Positions 26,803 through 39,609 of a stretch of 64,000 nucleotides of DNA are shown here, piece by piece (position 1 is the stretch's first letter; the number at the start of each line of letters is the position of its first letter). The notes beneath the pieces were generated by a model. The model worked only from the letters and a program-made list of their open reading frames with translations, did not search any database and was not told where the DNA came from. Source of the DNA: Doryteuthis pealeii (Eukaryota > Mollusca > Cephalopoda > Myopsida > Loliginidae); contig CM042145.1 in the NCBI GenBank assembly GCA_023376005.1, forward strand, positions 13,491,073 to 13,555,072, given 5' to 3'. The position numbers were made by a program, and so were the translations under genes.

Positions 26803-27482
26803 TGCTAATATTTGTTTGACTTCTTTTAGTTGTAATAATACTAAAAAATTAAACTTCCTGTTTGGCTTTCAAATAATAAATACAAACTGTTTTGATTGGA
26901 TATTCAAATTAATTTAAAAAAAAAAAAAAAAGATGCATAATGTTTTGATGAAATAACTCTGATATATGTATATAAGCAAGATTCTATGTATACAGAAATA
27001 TGAGCATGATGTTAGATACATTAACAAAAAGTGTTTTGAACACAAAGAAAAAAATCTGGTTTCTGAGGGCCTTTCTATATCCAATATTTCTTGTTTTTTC
27101 CATCTTTTGTAAATATATAGATTCCTTTTTCAGTACTTTTAAACATACAGCTGGTTATGTTAAAACATGGATTTGACTTCATCCATATAAACATTTTTGT
27201 ATTTCATATCAGTCTTGATCTCATGCCATTTCTCCAAAAGTGGTTTATTTTGCCATTTGATGATCTTGGAGTTTGATCTCAAATAGTCTGTTGGAATCCA
27301 AGGTCTATGCAAAAAAGCAGGTTGTTAAAACTCTCCTTTTGGCCATGATCCTTAGACACCCAAGTGCATAAACTTTGGCATAGGAGTAAATAGTGTACAC
27401 TGCATTTTATTTTTAGGTTTTAAAAACAAAATTGGAATACTTGCATTTTTAAAAACTCTTTTATTAAAGTGAAAATTCTTCC

Positions 27483-27897
27483 AAGCCATAGTTGTATCAG
27501 TGCTTCTGTACGGCTGCACCACTTGGACCCTAACGAAGCGCCTGGAGAATAAGCTAGATGGGAGCTGCACAAGAATGCTGCACGCAATGTGGAAACAACA
27601 CCCCACGAGAAAACAGCTGTACGGCCACCTACCCCATGTCACACAAACCATCCGTGTGAGGCGAACAAGACACGCTGGCACTGCTGGAGAAGCAAGGATG
27701 AACTCATTAGTGATGTTCTTCTGTGGAAGCCATCACATGGGCACGCCAGAGTAGGCCGTCCAGCAAAGACGTACATAGTCCAACTCTGCGTGGATACTGG
27801 ATGCTGCACAGAGGACCTACCAGGGGCAATGAATGCTAGGGATGATTGGCGAGAGATTGTCATGGATATTCATGCTGCTAGTGCAACATGATGATGA
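27483..27897 (+). pseudogene. 3' end of a non-LTR retrotransposon (RTE-like), frameshifted
   Basis: The translation from about 27494 gives SVLLYGCTTWTLTKRLENKL and QHPTRKQLYGHLPHVTQT, then after a frame change near 27675 CWRSKDELISDVLLW, HARVGRPAKTY and LPGAMNARDDWRE. This is the C-terminal end of the reverse-transcriptase protein of a widespread RTE-like LINE. Several residues are missing before QHP and one base has been lost near 27675. The frame ends in successive tga stops in a short TGA repeat, as RTE elements do. It is 5'-truncated and dead. The clade call is from memory of the family. Confidence 0.78.
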
Positions 27898-28726
27898 TAT
27901 TCACACTATCATCATTATGAACAGCAGCAATGTAATGTTGTCTTCAAATGCAATCAGTTTAGGTCAAATTTTGTATTGACAACTGAGATTTTGAGCAGGA
28001 TCTTGTATTACATGAGTTAATATCTTCATCCTCAAAACTGTCAATTGGTAATAAAGTTTTAGATCAGAATATAATTACAGATTGAGAAAAAAAAGATTTT
28101 TTTAGATTCTAATATTTTGCTTATAATTTTCTGATGTTAAGATTTTTTTTTTTTAAATGCTTTGTGATGTCTTAAAGAGAAGTTGATGCTGTGTCATTTC
28201 ATGCAAGTTACTTGCTTTAGGCTGAATCTTTTTTTAATGCTATCTTGTTCTTACTCTTGAAAACTTAATAGTATGATTAGCAATAAAAAAACAATCTCTT
28301 TTCTACTAGTCTGGATTTTATTTTGAGAGATGACTGACAGGGAAAATTTTCAGTTAATAAGGGAATTAAATGCATGTTGTCAAACCGTCTAATAATGAGA
28401 AATCTTTGCTCCTCAACCGATGCATGGTCTTTTCTCCAGTTGAAAGCTGATCTAACCATTTTTATTCCCTTTTTCTTCTTCACTCATTGATGACTTTGTT
28501 GAATGAGGTTTTCTGGTAAGGGATCAGCATGTCTTCATCTCACCTGGCTACTAGCATTTTCTGCTTTTAATGACCAATTTCTCTACCAGTTTGTCTCGCT
28601 ACTTGGCATGGTGTCCATGGCTAGCTGTGCTCCAGTGAGGTGTTGCCTGCTGCCTTCTAACTCTTCTTTCTCTAGAAAACCCGGAATAACTTTCTGTTGA
28701 TTGAGACTTCTCTTTCTGTCACTCAG

Positions 28727-28986
28727 ATTCTCGTGGTCTCCAAGTACGGTGTAAGGATAAACCACCAACGCGCCTGTCTCTGGCCACGAGAGACTCGGAG
28801 TCATTTGAAGGTGTAACTGACAGTAAGATTAGTGAGAGCCGAATGGCTACACCATCTACTGGAGATAGACCCACTCCCCGAGCATCGGGTTTGCCTGTGC
28901 CAATTGGAACATCCCATGATAACTCCAAGTTACGCGGCATTCTGCCAGAGCAACGTCGCAGTATGGCACCAAAGCATAGACCTTAA
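28727..28986 (+). CDS. CSNK1D/E: CK1 delta/epsilon alternative C-terminal exon
   Basis: Preceded by a pyrimidine stretch and cactcag. Joined to the phase-1 end of 13430, it gives NSRGLQVRCKDKPPTRLSL, ATRDSESFEGVTDSKISESR, MATPSTGDRPTPRASGLPV and a final RRSMAPKHRP before taa at 28984-28986. It is Ser/Thr/Pro/Arg-rich, like CK1 tails, and richer in GC than its surroundings, which argues for coding. I know no family match for the sequence. Two internal gt sites, 'gaca|gtaaga' at 28822/28823 and 'cgca|gtatgg' at 28960/28961, are both in phase 1. The exon could therefore also serve as a 96-nt or 234-nt in-frame cassette joined to 39377. Confidence 0.72.
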
Positions 28987-30265
28987 TCGACATGCACAGA
29001 GAAAGTATCAGTATGAAATTTAAAACATACATAAGAAAAAAAAGAAGAAAAAAATTATTAAAAAAAAACAGTGAAAAAAAAAACAAAACAAAAAAAACAA
29101 TGTGAAAAAAAAAAACATGGCCAAGATTGGTGTTTGGGAGGGATGAAATGTTGTAAGGTTTGTGTGATGTGAATGAATTCCATATCTTAATACTTGTATT
29201 TTTATCAGACCTACATTTCTTCAGAGGACAGTCCCAATTCCTCTCATTAATTGTTGTACATAACTTCTTTTTTTATTCACTTTTCCTATGGAAATTTTAA
29301 GCCTGAAATTGATAATTACAAACATTTGAAGAAAGACAGTGAAAAACACTCAGTATAAGTTGGTCTTTAAATGTCCTATTTTTTTCTTCTTCTTTTAAGA
29401 TGAAATTTTCCCCGATAAATCTTCTTTAATTTATATATTTATTTTGATCACTGACAAAAATGATACGATCATCATTTAATTTCCTCCAACACACATTCTT
29501 CGCCATTCCACTATGAACATTTTTCTTTTTTTTTTTTTTTTTTTTCTCTTTAATCTATGTAAATTTCCTTGAGTGCTCTTTTTTTTTTTTTTTTTTTTTT
29601 CTTTTCCAATTCCTCTTATGCCAATATTTGCTACTATGGATGCTGCTGCCCAACAGATTCATTGGAAATTGGAGAGAAGAAAAAATTCACACATAAAACT
29701 CTACTATTTTCATTTCATCAGAACATTTTTTTTTAATTTTAAAAATGTTTTTTATCTTTATGAAAGTTAAAAAAATAAAACAAGAAGAAAAGAATTTAAT
29801 TACTTAAACTGTCAATTGGGGTAATAACTATTGATAATGGGTATATTTACTTACTTGAACATTTGTCTCTATAAGGCAAAGTCATTATTGCATGATAATC
29901 ATCTTTGGAAACCTCTGAAGCAAAAAAAAAAAAGGAAGAAAAAAGAGGTGGCTTTCCAGTTGACCAACTTTGATTTGCAGAACCGTTAATTCTCCCAATC
30001 CAAACATGGAGTGTCTTTTTCTTGTTACAGATGGTAATAAATATATTATCAATTTAAAAAATATTTTTCCTCTAAAAACAACTTAAATATTTTTGCTCAA
30101 ATTAACTGAAGTTTCAAAGTAATTGACTTTTTTTTTTTCTTTTTTCATTTATTTTTCTATTGTCTTGAGTGCTTTTTATAAAAAAAAAAAGATAAATCTT
30201 TATGCATTTTAACTTTTGTGGTATTGTACAGGTTAAAAATTTGGTAAGACAGACTTTTTTTTTAA

Positions 30266-30432
30266 TCCCTTATTTTTTCTATGTAGGTATCATTGACGAA
30301 CGAGAAAAGTTTCAGTTAATGGGCCAGGCTTTGGCCTGTTTACCAAAAAAAAATTTTCATTCTCCAATGATACCTGCATTAGAAAATAAGGTCTAAAAAG
30401 TTTGGCTTTGGGTTACCCTTACAGTGCTTTTA
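30266..30432. mobile_element. Small inverted-repeat element and adjoining shared segment
   Basis: 'cttattttttctatgtaggt' and 'atcattg' at 30268-30294 are mirrored by 'caatgatacctgcattag' and 'aaaataag' at 30368-30393, giving about 27-nt terminal repeats around 100 bp. Directly after it, 'ggtctaaaaagtttggcttt' and 'gggttacccttac' match part of the palindrome at 50283-50383. No target duplication was confirmed. The short open frame across it is not conserved coding. Confidence 0.6.
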
Positions 30433-33355
30433 ACTTGGAATAGTAATATTGAGGACTGATAAATATTTTGATGCATGTCTTGATAAAATTATGCTAATGG
30501 TCCAGGAAATAGTTCTTTGTATCAAGGAATATACATAGTTCACAATTGTTGGATATTAGTTTGAGGTGGTTTTCTATGTGGTCAGAGTACATTATCAAAT
30601 AGTCCATCAGTATTCAGTAAATGTTTTTCAAGTGTTTTTCATTCTATAAATATAGAACGTTTATTTTACAATGGATTTTTTTGTGTGCCTTATTTGTATT
30701 ACAAAGAGACTTGGAAAATTAACAGAAACATGTGCTTATTTTGTAAAATAAGTAAATTGCCAGAAATTCTATTTTAACTAATTGAAAATTAACAGAAACA
30801 TTTAAGGACTGGTAAATATATTGAAGCCTAACTTTTTATATTTAAGCTCTTTAGGTAAGTGAAAAATATTAATTTTATAGTATTTAATTTGTTGTAAAGA
30901 AACTTGAAGGTTCTCTTCTACAGTAAGCAACTGAATCTTTGTTTTATTTTCATAAGAGAATGTTTTAACTGCTTTGATCTATTTTCAGTTTGCGTTAACA
31001 TCTTGTGAGTGACATTGTCACTCTGCTTCTCCTTCCATTATGACTGTTCAAATAATAAAAGTTGAATTAGGCTTCTCAATTAGAGATTAACTATTAAGTA
31101 ATAAATAACAAAATTATAATCAGAAAAGACACTGGGAAATTTTTTATTTTTTAAATTTATTATTTATTTTTTTGTTTTTTATTTTATTTATTTATTTTGT
31201 CAAAACTTGAGATTTGTTACTGATTAATGAAATGACATATTCTCATTATGTTGTTCGATAAGATTTTGACAGAAAGGTAGTTTATCTAAACACAACTTAA
31301 TTTAGCTTAATTAGTTTGCTTGTAGAAAAATTGGAATAGGTTAGATTATTTATATAAAACTCACCCACTCCTATTTAATTTGGGGGTGTTGTCTATGTCT
31401 TCAACCCTTTAAATCATTAACCACTAAATGTTTGCACAAAGGCAACATTTGATGATGGATTAGAATGAAAAACAATTTATATTTAAGCTCTTTAGGTAAC
31501 TGTGCCATACACCCACCCACCCTAAGAATTACAGAATGTGGTAGGATTGAAATTTAGTCAATGAATTAAAATAAAAATTAAAAAGAAAACACTGATTAGC
31601 ATAGATTTCTAAGAAAGAAAGAAACTTCTAGATAAGCTGATTTGGTTCTTTTTGACTGAAAATTAGTTGAATAAGGATTACTTGTGCTAATTTGTTAACT
31701 GGATGAATCAGTTGAGTGATTGTCCAATAAAATATCTTCTTTTTTCTTTTTTTAAATTTTTTAAGAGTTTTTTTTTTTTTTTAAGGTTAACTTGGTATAA
31801 ATAATTCAAAGAAGACCATTTATTTTTCAAGAATTAAAAATATTATTTGGTTTTAATAATTTTTTTCTTTTATTTCTTTTTATTATTTAAATTTTACTTA
31901 TTTAAAAACTTTTTTCCTATTTATTTGTGCATGCAGTTTTATTTTCTATGTATTTTTTGTTACTCTTTAAGATTTGCATAATTCGTTTTGTGTTGATCAT
32001 TCATAAAGAGAAATTCGTTTTTAGGGTAGACATAAATTATAACCCCACTTACCCTACTCTTATTTTACAAAAGGTATCTGGAAATATTTTTATTTTTCTG
32101 CTGACTTCATCACATCACAAACTGATAAACATTTAATCTTCTATTAAAAGAATATTAACTTTTGAGATTAAAAAAAAACAACCTCTATTATATCACGATT
32201 TCTGACCAACACAACTAAAACAGAACAGACTTGACAATTTCTCTTGTCAATGTCTGGGTTTGCAAGGCAGGCAGCTTAGCTAGACATTTTTTTCTTAGAT
32301 TTTGTTTATTATTACATCATCAAGCTGTAAACAAAATTTGAATGGTTGCAGGTGACTGGGGTAATATCAAAGTCAATGATTGATCTCTGCTTAAGAGACA
32401 TGGTTATGACTGTTAATGTAAAAATATTAAGTTGAAATATTACTTTTTTAATGTCTATTAATTTTAAGCTTGGCTTAGATTTATTTGCTGCTGTCACTCT
32501 TTTTGCTGTTTTTGTGATGTTTCAGACCCCAGCAAAAGAAAACACATTGAAAATAGTTCAGGCTTTACTTTTTTAGCATTTTTTCTTCAATTATGCAGAC
32601 GTGAACACCCGTTCTTCAGTTGTACACATTTTACCCACACCATAGATAAGTCTTTGTCTCCCGCCCCCTCCCTCCTAATATTTAAGCTTTGCACTCCATC
32701 CACCCATGTCCATCAATGCTTTATATTTTCTGCCATTTCAAGATTTGAGTGCTGTTTAACTCTATTTTTAAACTTAATCATTATTGTATGATTTCACAAA
32801 TGTAAATGCATAAATTAGATGAATATTTACTTTAATAATTTTGGTCATTGTTTTTATACAAAAAAAGAAGAAAAAGATTGAATAAAGTGATGAAAAGAAA
32901 CTTTGAATCTGCTAATTTTTTTCTCCCATTTCAGTAAATATCTCTTTTATTATTTGAAAACATTAGATTGTTAAAATTTGGTCTTCAAATAAGATGAACT
33001 GTTTGAAAAAGACCATCTTGTAAATGTACTGGTGTGCACCCTCAGTGAAGTTACATACCCCAGGGTCATTTGGAGTTTCAAGTTTCCCATCATTAATTAT
33101 TAGCTAGTGGCTTTTATTCTAAACTAAAAATTAAAATTCTAAGAAATTTTAATTATCTTATTAAAACAACATTGATTGGATGGTTTAAGTAGTAGAATCA
33201 TTTTTTAGAATAAAATATTTTTTTCTGTATTCTTTGAAATTCTATCAAGAAAGATAATTGGAAATGTAAAAAAAAAACGTAAATAGTTATATAAATATTT
33301 AATTTATCTTATTAATATAATCATGTTTACTTGAATAAAATATAATTTATAAATA

Positions 33356-33389
<34 letters not shown>

Positions 33390-33508
33390 TTTTTGTTTAA
33401 ATTTTTGCTAATGCCAGTTTTTGAGTATCTATACTGTTAGTGAAATGCATGTAGTTGTTGAATAACTAACAAGAAAAATAAGTATTGTATTGATACATAG
33501 AAAGGCAT

Positions 33509-33549
<41 letters not shown>

Positions 33550-35370
33550 GGTTGGTATTTGGGTGGGAAAATATAGAGAAGTACTTAAGGTGTTTTTAAA
33601 AATTAACAACTACTTTTTGTTTTCTGTTCTAATAACATCTACAGAAACTTCTTCACTTGTCAGAATTAAAAATTTTATGATAAAAAAAATAAAAAAAGCA
33701 ACAAAAAAAACAACTTTTTTCTGACTTTGAACTAATTACTTTCCAAGTGATAAATTGGTTTACAAAAACAAAAAAATTACAAAACCATTTTCAGCACATT
33801 TCCTAGAAAACTGTAGTTTTGCTTTGAGCAATTTTTTTGTTCTCTTTTCACACATAGAACAAAACAATTGTATAAATTTGATTCAATTAAATATGTTAGA
33901 AATATATTTTAAAGTATTTTTCCAATTTTTATTTTAGCAACTTTTTATTTTATTTAATCCTAGTTAAATTTTTATGCTTTTTCTTTTTTCTTTCTTTTTC
34001 CTCTGAATCTTTAGTTTTGTTTTTATACACTTTTATTGCTTTTGTTTTTTTAAGTTTTGCTCTTATTTTTTTTTCTCTCTCTCTCTCTCTCTATCTATCT
34101 CTATCTTTATTGTAGTTTTGATTTTCATTTTTTCCTCATGATACTTCAGATTTCAGGTCGAAAAAAAAAAATTGAAGTTTGCTAGAAATGGAGAAGACTG
34201 ACAGATATTATTTGTAAGCATCTTTTCTCATCAAAATCTGTCATGACTTTTTTCCCTTTTTTTTTTTTTTTTTTTTATTTAATCTTATGATTTTTTTTTA
34301 TATTTAAAATTTTCAATTAGAATGACTTTCTTTGGTTGCTTCTGTAAAATTAATTTTTTTTTTCTTTTTAAGTTAGATGGAAAAATGATAAATTATTACA
34401 GTCTTCTGTTTGTCAGTTGTCTTGGTCTCCTTGTTACCAATTTAACAAATTAGTTGTCTTTTGTATTTAGTATTTTTTAAATTTTTTTAAAAATTTTTTT
34501 TACTGATATTTTGTAACCTATGTGCACTCACAATGCAAATCCATACTGTTGATTCTTTTACTAATAGTAATCTATTAAGATGAGGCCTATCCTCATTACT
34601 AATTGGTTCCTGTGTATCTTGTATCTTTGTTCTTCTTATTACCAGAAATGCACTAAATCAGGAATTCATTTAAATGGTTCAAATAAGAACAAAGTTGACA
34701 ATATTAGTTTGACACACAAATGATAGTAGCATGCTTTAGTTTCTCTTCACAACTTATATTAATTTTACTCCGATATAATAACATGTGAAAAGGCTCTTCT
34801 TTTTTTTCTTTATATATTTTGACATCTTGTAAACAAAACAAAACAAATAGCATATGACTTAACAGTCCAAGTAAAAAAGAAAAAAACAAGCTTTAAATTC
34901 TGCTGTAATTATTTCCATAGTGTTGGCAAGACAACCTGTACATGGGTTTTGTCTTTTGGTTAAAAAACAAAAAATACTTTAAACATTTACTTTGTATACA
35001 TTTATTATTTTTCTCTTGCACATTCCTACTACAATGCCTACAGTTTACTTGATGCTCTTGTAACTTTGCTGAAAAAAGAAAAAAAAATAGTTTTTTTTAC
35101 TATCAGGAACCAAGTGTTCATATGTAACTAATATTTTAACGGAATGTGTTTACTAGTTAGGATTTTTTCCTCTCCCTCTCTTTACACTTGACTTCTTTTT
35201 TTTTTTTAACTCCATATTGCTCCTTATCTTTTCCTCTCTTGCCATTCCTCTTTCTTTTTTCTTTTTAAAAAAAATTTTTTTTATTGCCATGGAAGTATTT
35301 GTTCTTTCTTGTATATAGCTTTTGCATTTGAATTTTCCTAAAATAAAATTGGAAGTGATTTTTTTTCCCC

Positions 35371-35373
<3 letters not shown>

Positions 35374-35420
<47 letters not shown>
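35374..35420. repeat. (TA)n microsatellite
   Basis: TA repeat of about 40 bases. Open frames over it on both strands are artefacts. Confidence 0.95.
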
Positions 35421-35422
<2 letters not shown>

Positions 35423-38400
35423 CCAATTCACTTTCCTATTACCAAGTCAAGCATTTCCATGCAAGCTGCCTACTGCTGCACTTCCTCTCTGCTTTCCATC
35501 AACCACAGAAAAATCTTTGGTTATTCTAACAGATGTTGTGCCTCATTTTCAATAAAGAACAAAAACTTTTTCTGATCATGGCTCTTATAAGCTGAAGAAA
35601 AAAGACAATTTTCATTTTCTTTCTCTCATCCACTGCCCTTAAGTGTCAGGTATTAAGTTATCCAGTTAAAATGAAAGTGGCATCCATAAATCATTTTGAA
35701 ATTCATTAATCCACACTCATCCACAATTGCCACTTGTGAGGGGAGTGCCCCCCTCCCTCCCCCCATATGTATTTCCTTACTCAGCAATCTATTGCCACAT
35801 CTTTTGGAAAATTATTCTTTATATCGGGTTTGTTTTATTTTCTTTTTCTTTGTAATTAGCTTAAAAGAAAGGAAAAAAGATGAACCACCTTGATATAAAG
35901 AATAATTTTCATTTCGGTTCACGCAGCAGAAGGTTAGTCTGGGGGAGGAAAGAAAGAATTAACAAGGACGTTTATGCTGTGGATATTTCTGTTAGAGGCA
36001 TTGTAATGTCTTAATACATTTATTGCTACTTTGAATATTTGTACCTTTATATAATGCCACAAGATTCAGGTGTGCATTGTGTGACAATTGGAGGAAGTCA
36101 AAGAATTGAAAAAATAAGAATTGGACTACACTGATAATAAAACTACCAAATGAATTTAAGGAATTTTTTCAGATTAAAACTTAAAAAATTTTCAGTTTTA
36201 CAGTTTTGTTTAATTTTTGATATCTCTGAGAAATTTTGTATATAAAGATTTTTTTGTAAATAACATTAAAGCCTTAAATTTAGGAAATGTTTTGATATAA
36301 ATATTTCCACTGATTTTTCTTTTTTCAACTGTTTTTGAGTCGATTTTTATTTCTGTCATCTCAGATTCAAAATCTATCCATCAAAAAACAGCTGGTGTGA
36401 TTTTATAACACATAGACAATTTTAATAATGGATTTTGTATGTAATGAAAAAAAAAAAAAAATTTTATTGCTAAAAGTATGGGAAATAAACTGAATCTATG
36501 TATTCAGACTAATGGCAGTGTTACTAACACTGATCTGTCAGTTGTATCATATTTAGCTTGGTTAAATCTTACACAGTAATTCTACGGTATCTTTGTAAAC
36601 AAAAGAAAAAAAACAACTCTTAGGTGGGGGTTAGGAACACTTAAACTTTTAAATAGACTTCATTAACTCCTTAAAAAATATTTTAAAATATTTTAAAATA
36701 AAAAATGATTTGACTGAAATTTATTTTTGACATTCTTCTGCGTGTTTGCATGCAAATGTCTTCTCTCTCATACATTGTTCATTTCCTGTGAACCTGTCAG
36801 CTCTGATCTGATTTAAAATATTTGTTTTGAGGAAATAGTTGTATTATTTTCCTAAGATTGATTAAAGGAAAATAAACTATTTATATAAGTTTTGTACAGT
36901 AAAACATCATTGGCATTTGTTTCTGATGAAATAACACCTTCCTTTTTTATTTTCATCACATTTTACTCTGTATAGTAGTCTCCCTTTTGCTTATAAGTAT
37001 CCTGCTTTCTTGAATCTGGAAAGGGATTTGTTGTTTCATCAGAGAAAAGCAGCCAACAGCTTTCATTTTTCTTGACTCTTGAGGGTATTTTTTTTAAAAA
37101 AAAAAATCTTATATATATATACATACCTCTGTGCCCATTGATTTTATGATCTAGAGGATACTCACCCCCCCCCCTCTCTGCCTGCAAATTGTAATTCTTA
37201 ATTCCCTGCATTATTTGCCAACCACTTTGCATTTTAAAAACTTAATGTTGCAATTTGTTTCAACTTTTCCTGCATGCCCATTTTATTTTCAGATAATTTA
37301 CAAAATCACAATGTACAATGATTGATTTTTATAATCAACACAAAAAAATCCTCTTCTCAAATGAAATAAGATTAAATCCCTCAAACATATTTTATTTCTG
37401 TTTTTAAGTGTTCTACTTAAAATGTATCTCGCTAAAAAAATAAACCTGGCATTTTGCAATGCAGGAGGTGCTTCTTTAAAAAAAATTTTTTTAATTATTT
37501 CTTTCTCTCTTTTGCTTGAGACTTTGTATTGAAAGATGAGATTATCTAAATAATCTGCTATACTTGTTGGATTAAATGAAATTCATAGATATTCATTAAT
37601 TGAAGAAACTTAAGATTACAATTTCTTGATTAATTCTATGATTTGAAACAAATACATTTCTTTTTAATTAACAGGGTCAAATAAATCTAATTCAAAAATA
37701 TAATTTTTCTAAGTTTAATAATTATTCCATGTGAATTTTGAAATGTGAGATTCAATGTTTGCACAATAACGTCTGCAAATTTCTATATTTTTATCTTCAA
37801 AGAAAAACCTACAGATTTCCAACACTGCATGAATTTTTTTGTTTCTTACATTTGCACCTTTTCTTTTTTTTTCTTCTTTCCTTTTCATCTTTTGACTCTT
37901 CTTCCCCTCCCTCCAATGTCCTATTTATTTTTAGTTTATTTCCCTTGTAACATTTTAAATGTTTTTTCTCTATCACAAAACTTTAACTATTTGTTATTCA
38001 GTAAAAGAATTTGAACTCTTTTGGAGTTTTATACAAGTTGATACCATTATTTCACCAGTTTATCACCAATGTTAGAAGCCATGACTTTTTTTTTCCCTGT
38101 TTTAATTAACTTATTCTAAGATTATCATGTTTGTTATACATTTGACAAGGTGTTTATTCTCTTTGAATTTTGCTCAGATATATCCCCTTTGAAGAATGTT
38201 CCATTTTTATTAAGGATATTTTTTGTTTTGTGTTGAATGACATTAGGTTTTGTGTGTGACTTTAAGAAAGAAGCATAATTTATCTTGCTCTACATGCTAG
38301 AGTCCCGTCTATGTGTGAAATTGATCTGTTTAAAAATTATTAGTATTGGATAGGAATACTTGAAACCATATAACTTTGCAAATAAATGATTATTATAAAC

Positions 38401-38469
38401 AAAACAGGAAAAAAATGGTTTCAGTGGAATGTGGAAAATGTAGTTATTACAATCAAACATTTACTAATG

Positions 38470-38550
38470 AATCCAATTTTGGCATTAAATGACCCATAAG
38501 GAGTTGATATGCCATTAAATAAACCAAACCAAACTTTTTTTTATATCCCA
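38470..38550 (-). repeat. Dispersed repeat family C, reverse fragment
   Basis: 'ggcattaaatgacccata' followed by 'gttgatatgccat' and 'aaaccaaaccaaac' is the reverse complement of the start of the copy at 54930. Only the first part of the family is present. Confidence 0.65.
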
Positions 38551-39376
38551 CATTGTATAAATAAATATTTTAAATGGAGAGTGCCACTTTTGTTGAAATG
38601 GAACTTAGTAACCATTAGTTACTATCCACTCTCCATTCCTAAATTGAATCCATCACGTTTGCAATTATATTAATTCCACTTTCTAAACAAAACTCAAACA
38701 TCTGATATGTATATGTAACAGGTTCTAACCTGGCTTACAGTTATACTTCAATCACCTTTTTAAAAAGGTTTTTAAAAATCATCAGTGATTTACTGATTTG
38801 TAAATGTTTCCCTCAAACAGAATTAGATTTCACTTTGTTGTCTTTTTTTATAAAAGAAATTTCTACATTTCGCCTCAAAATTCTCTCAATCAGAAGAGAA
38901 AATTATTTTTTCTCTCAATCAGAAGAGGAAATTATTTTTTCTCTTGAAAATTCAAATCTTAACATTTAATTTCACTAAAAAAAAAAAGTGTTGCCCTGCA
39001 GTTTTCCTTAGAGAAAGTTGGAATTAAATGAACTTAAGGAATAAATCAGATTTTGTTGAAAATCTTTTTATTGTTAATTTATTAGTTGTTATTAAAACTG
39101 TTTCTTTATCAAAATTATCCACTGCTTTCGGATGGAAACAAAAGCTACATTACCCCTCCCCCCGCTATTGAATTTGTTTACATAATTCTAATTCCCTTTT
39201 TATTTTAGATGGGCATGGGGGAGGGTGCAATTTTTTCACAATTTACTTAATTGACTAATTATTATTTTCAGTAAATTATTTTTTCAGCTTTTATTCTTTT
39301 TTTTTTTTCTTTCTTTGTTTCAAACTCATTGATTGATTTTTATCTTCTTTTTTTTTCCCCCCCTCGACTACTGCAG

Positions 39377-39609
39377 TGTCTGGAACGCGTCCAGTTTCCC
39401 GAGAGCGAGAAAAACGCAGCAGCAACCGTCTTCATCGGGGATTGCCTACAAGCACAGAGATTCCTCGTGACCAGGGACGGATGCCAAACAACCCTGTTCA
39501 GTCAAGTATGATTCCAACTGCACAAATAAATTCAGGACTTCGTCGCAGCAGTGCTTCCAAAGATGAGACTACAGGACGTTCAGCCTCTTCTCGGCACTTG
39601 CGAAAATAA
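39377..39609 (+). CDS. CSNK1D/E: CK1 delta/epsilon canonical C-terminal exon
   Basis: Preceded by a long pyrimidine tract and ctgcag. The carried-over base plus 'tg' makes Met, then SGTRPVSREREKRSSNRLHR, GLPTSTEIPRDQGRMPNNP, SGLRRSSASKDETTGRSASS and a terminal RHLRK before taa. The RPVS-REREKxSxNRLHRG core matches the RPVSGMERERKVSMRLHRG motif of vertebrate CK1 delta/epsilon, so this is the ancestral tail. The Ser-rich end is where such kinases autophosphorylate to inhibit themselves. With exons 1362, 2866 and 13289 it yields 230 residues in this window. Confidence 0.93.

Larger units (their letters stand above)
13431..28726 (+). other. CK1 intron (15.3 kb)
   Basis: Large intron packed with mobile elements: a miniature DNA element (13647), a foldback element (14230), SINEs (16050, 20141, 21596), Penelope-like pieces (16795), a hairpin (19391), microsatellites and a LINE remnant (27483). 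The gaps at 17.3-18.9 and 22-26.7 kb are AT-rich; 17.6-18.6 kb has more complex sequence, possibly an old repeat, that I cannot assign. Confidence 0.85.
28987..39376 (+). other. CK1 intron, or 3' UTR of the alternative form
   Basis: If exon 28727 is terminal, its 3' UTR starts here and continues into A-rich sequence; many AATAAA sites exist, so no end can be set. Otherwise this is a 10.4 kb intron. It has long A and T runs (for example A at 33361-33387 and 33513-33547), a (TA)n tract at 35374-35420 and few recognisable elements. Confidence 0.7.

Noticed and set aside
30202..30396. 64-codon frame with an exon-like appearance (acceptor-like tgtag before GIIDEREKFQ)
   Set aside because: Its ends are the mirrored tips of a small inverted-repeat element, and the phase to CK1 exons is not supported.
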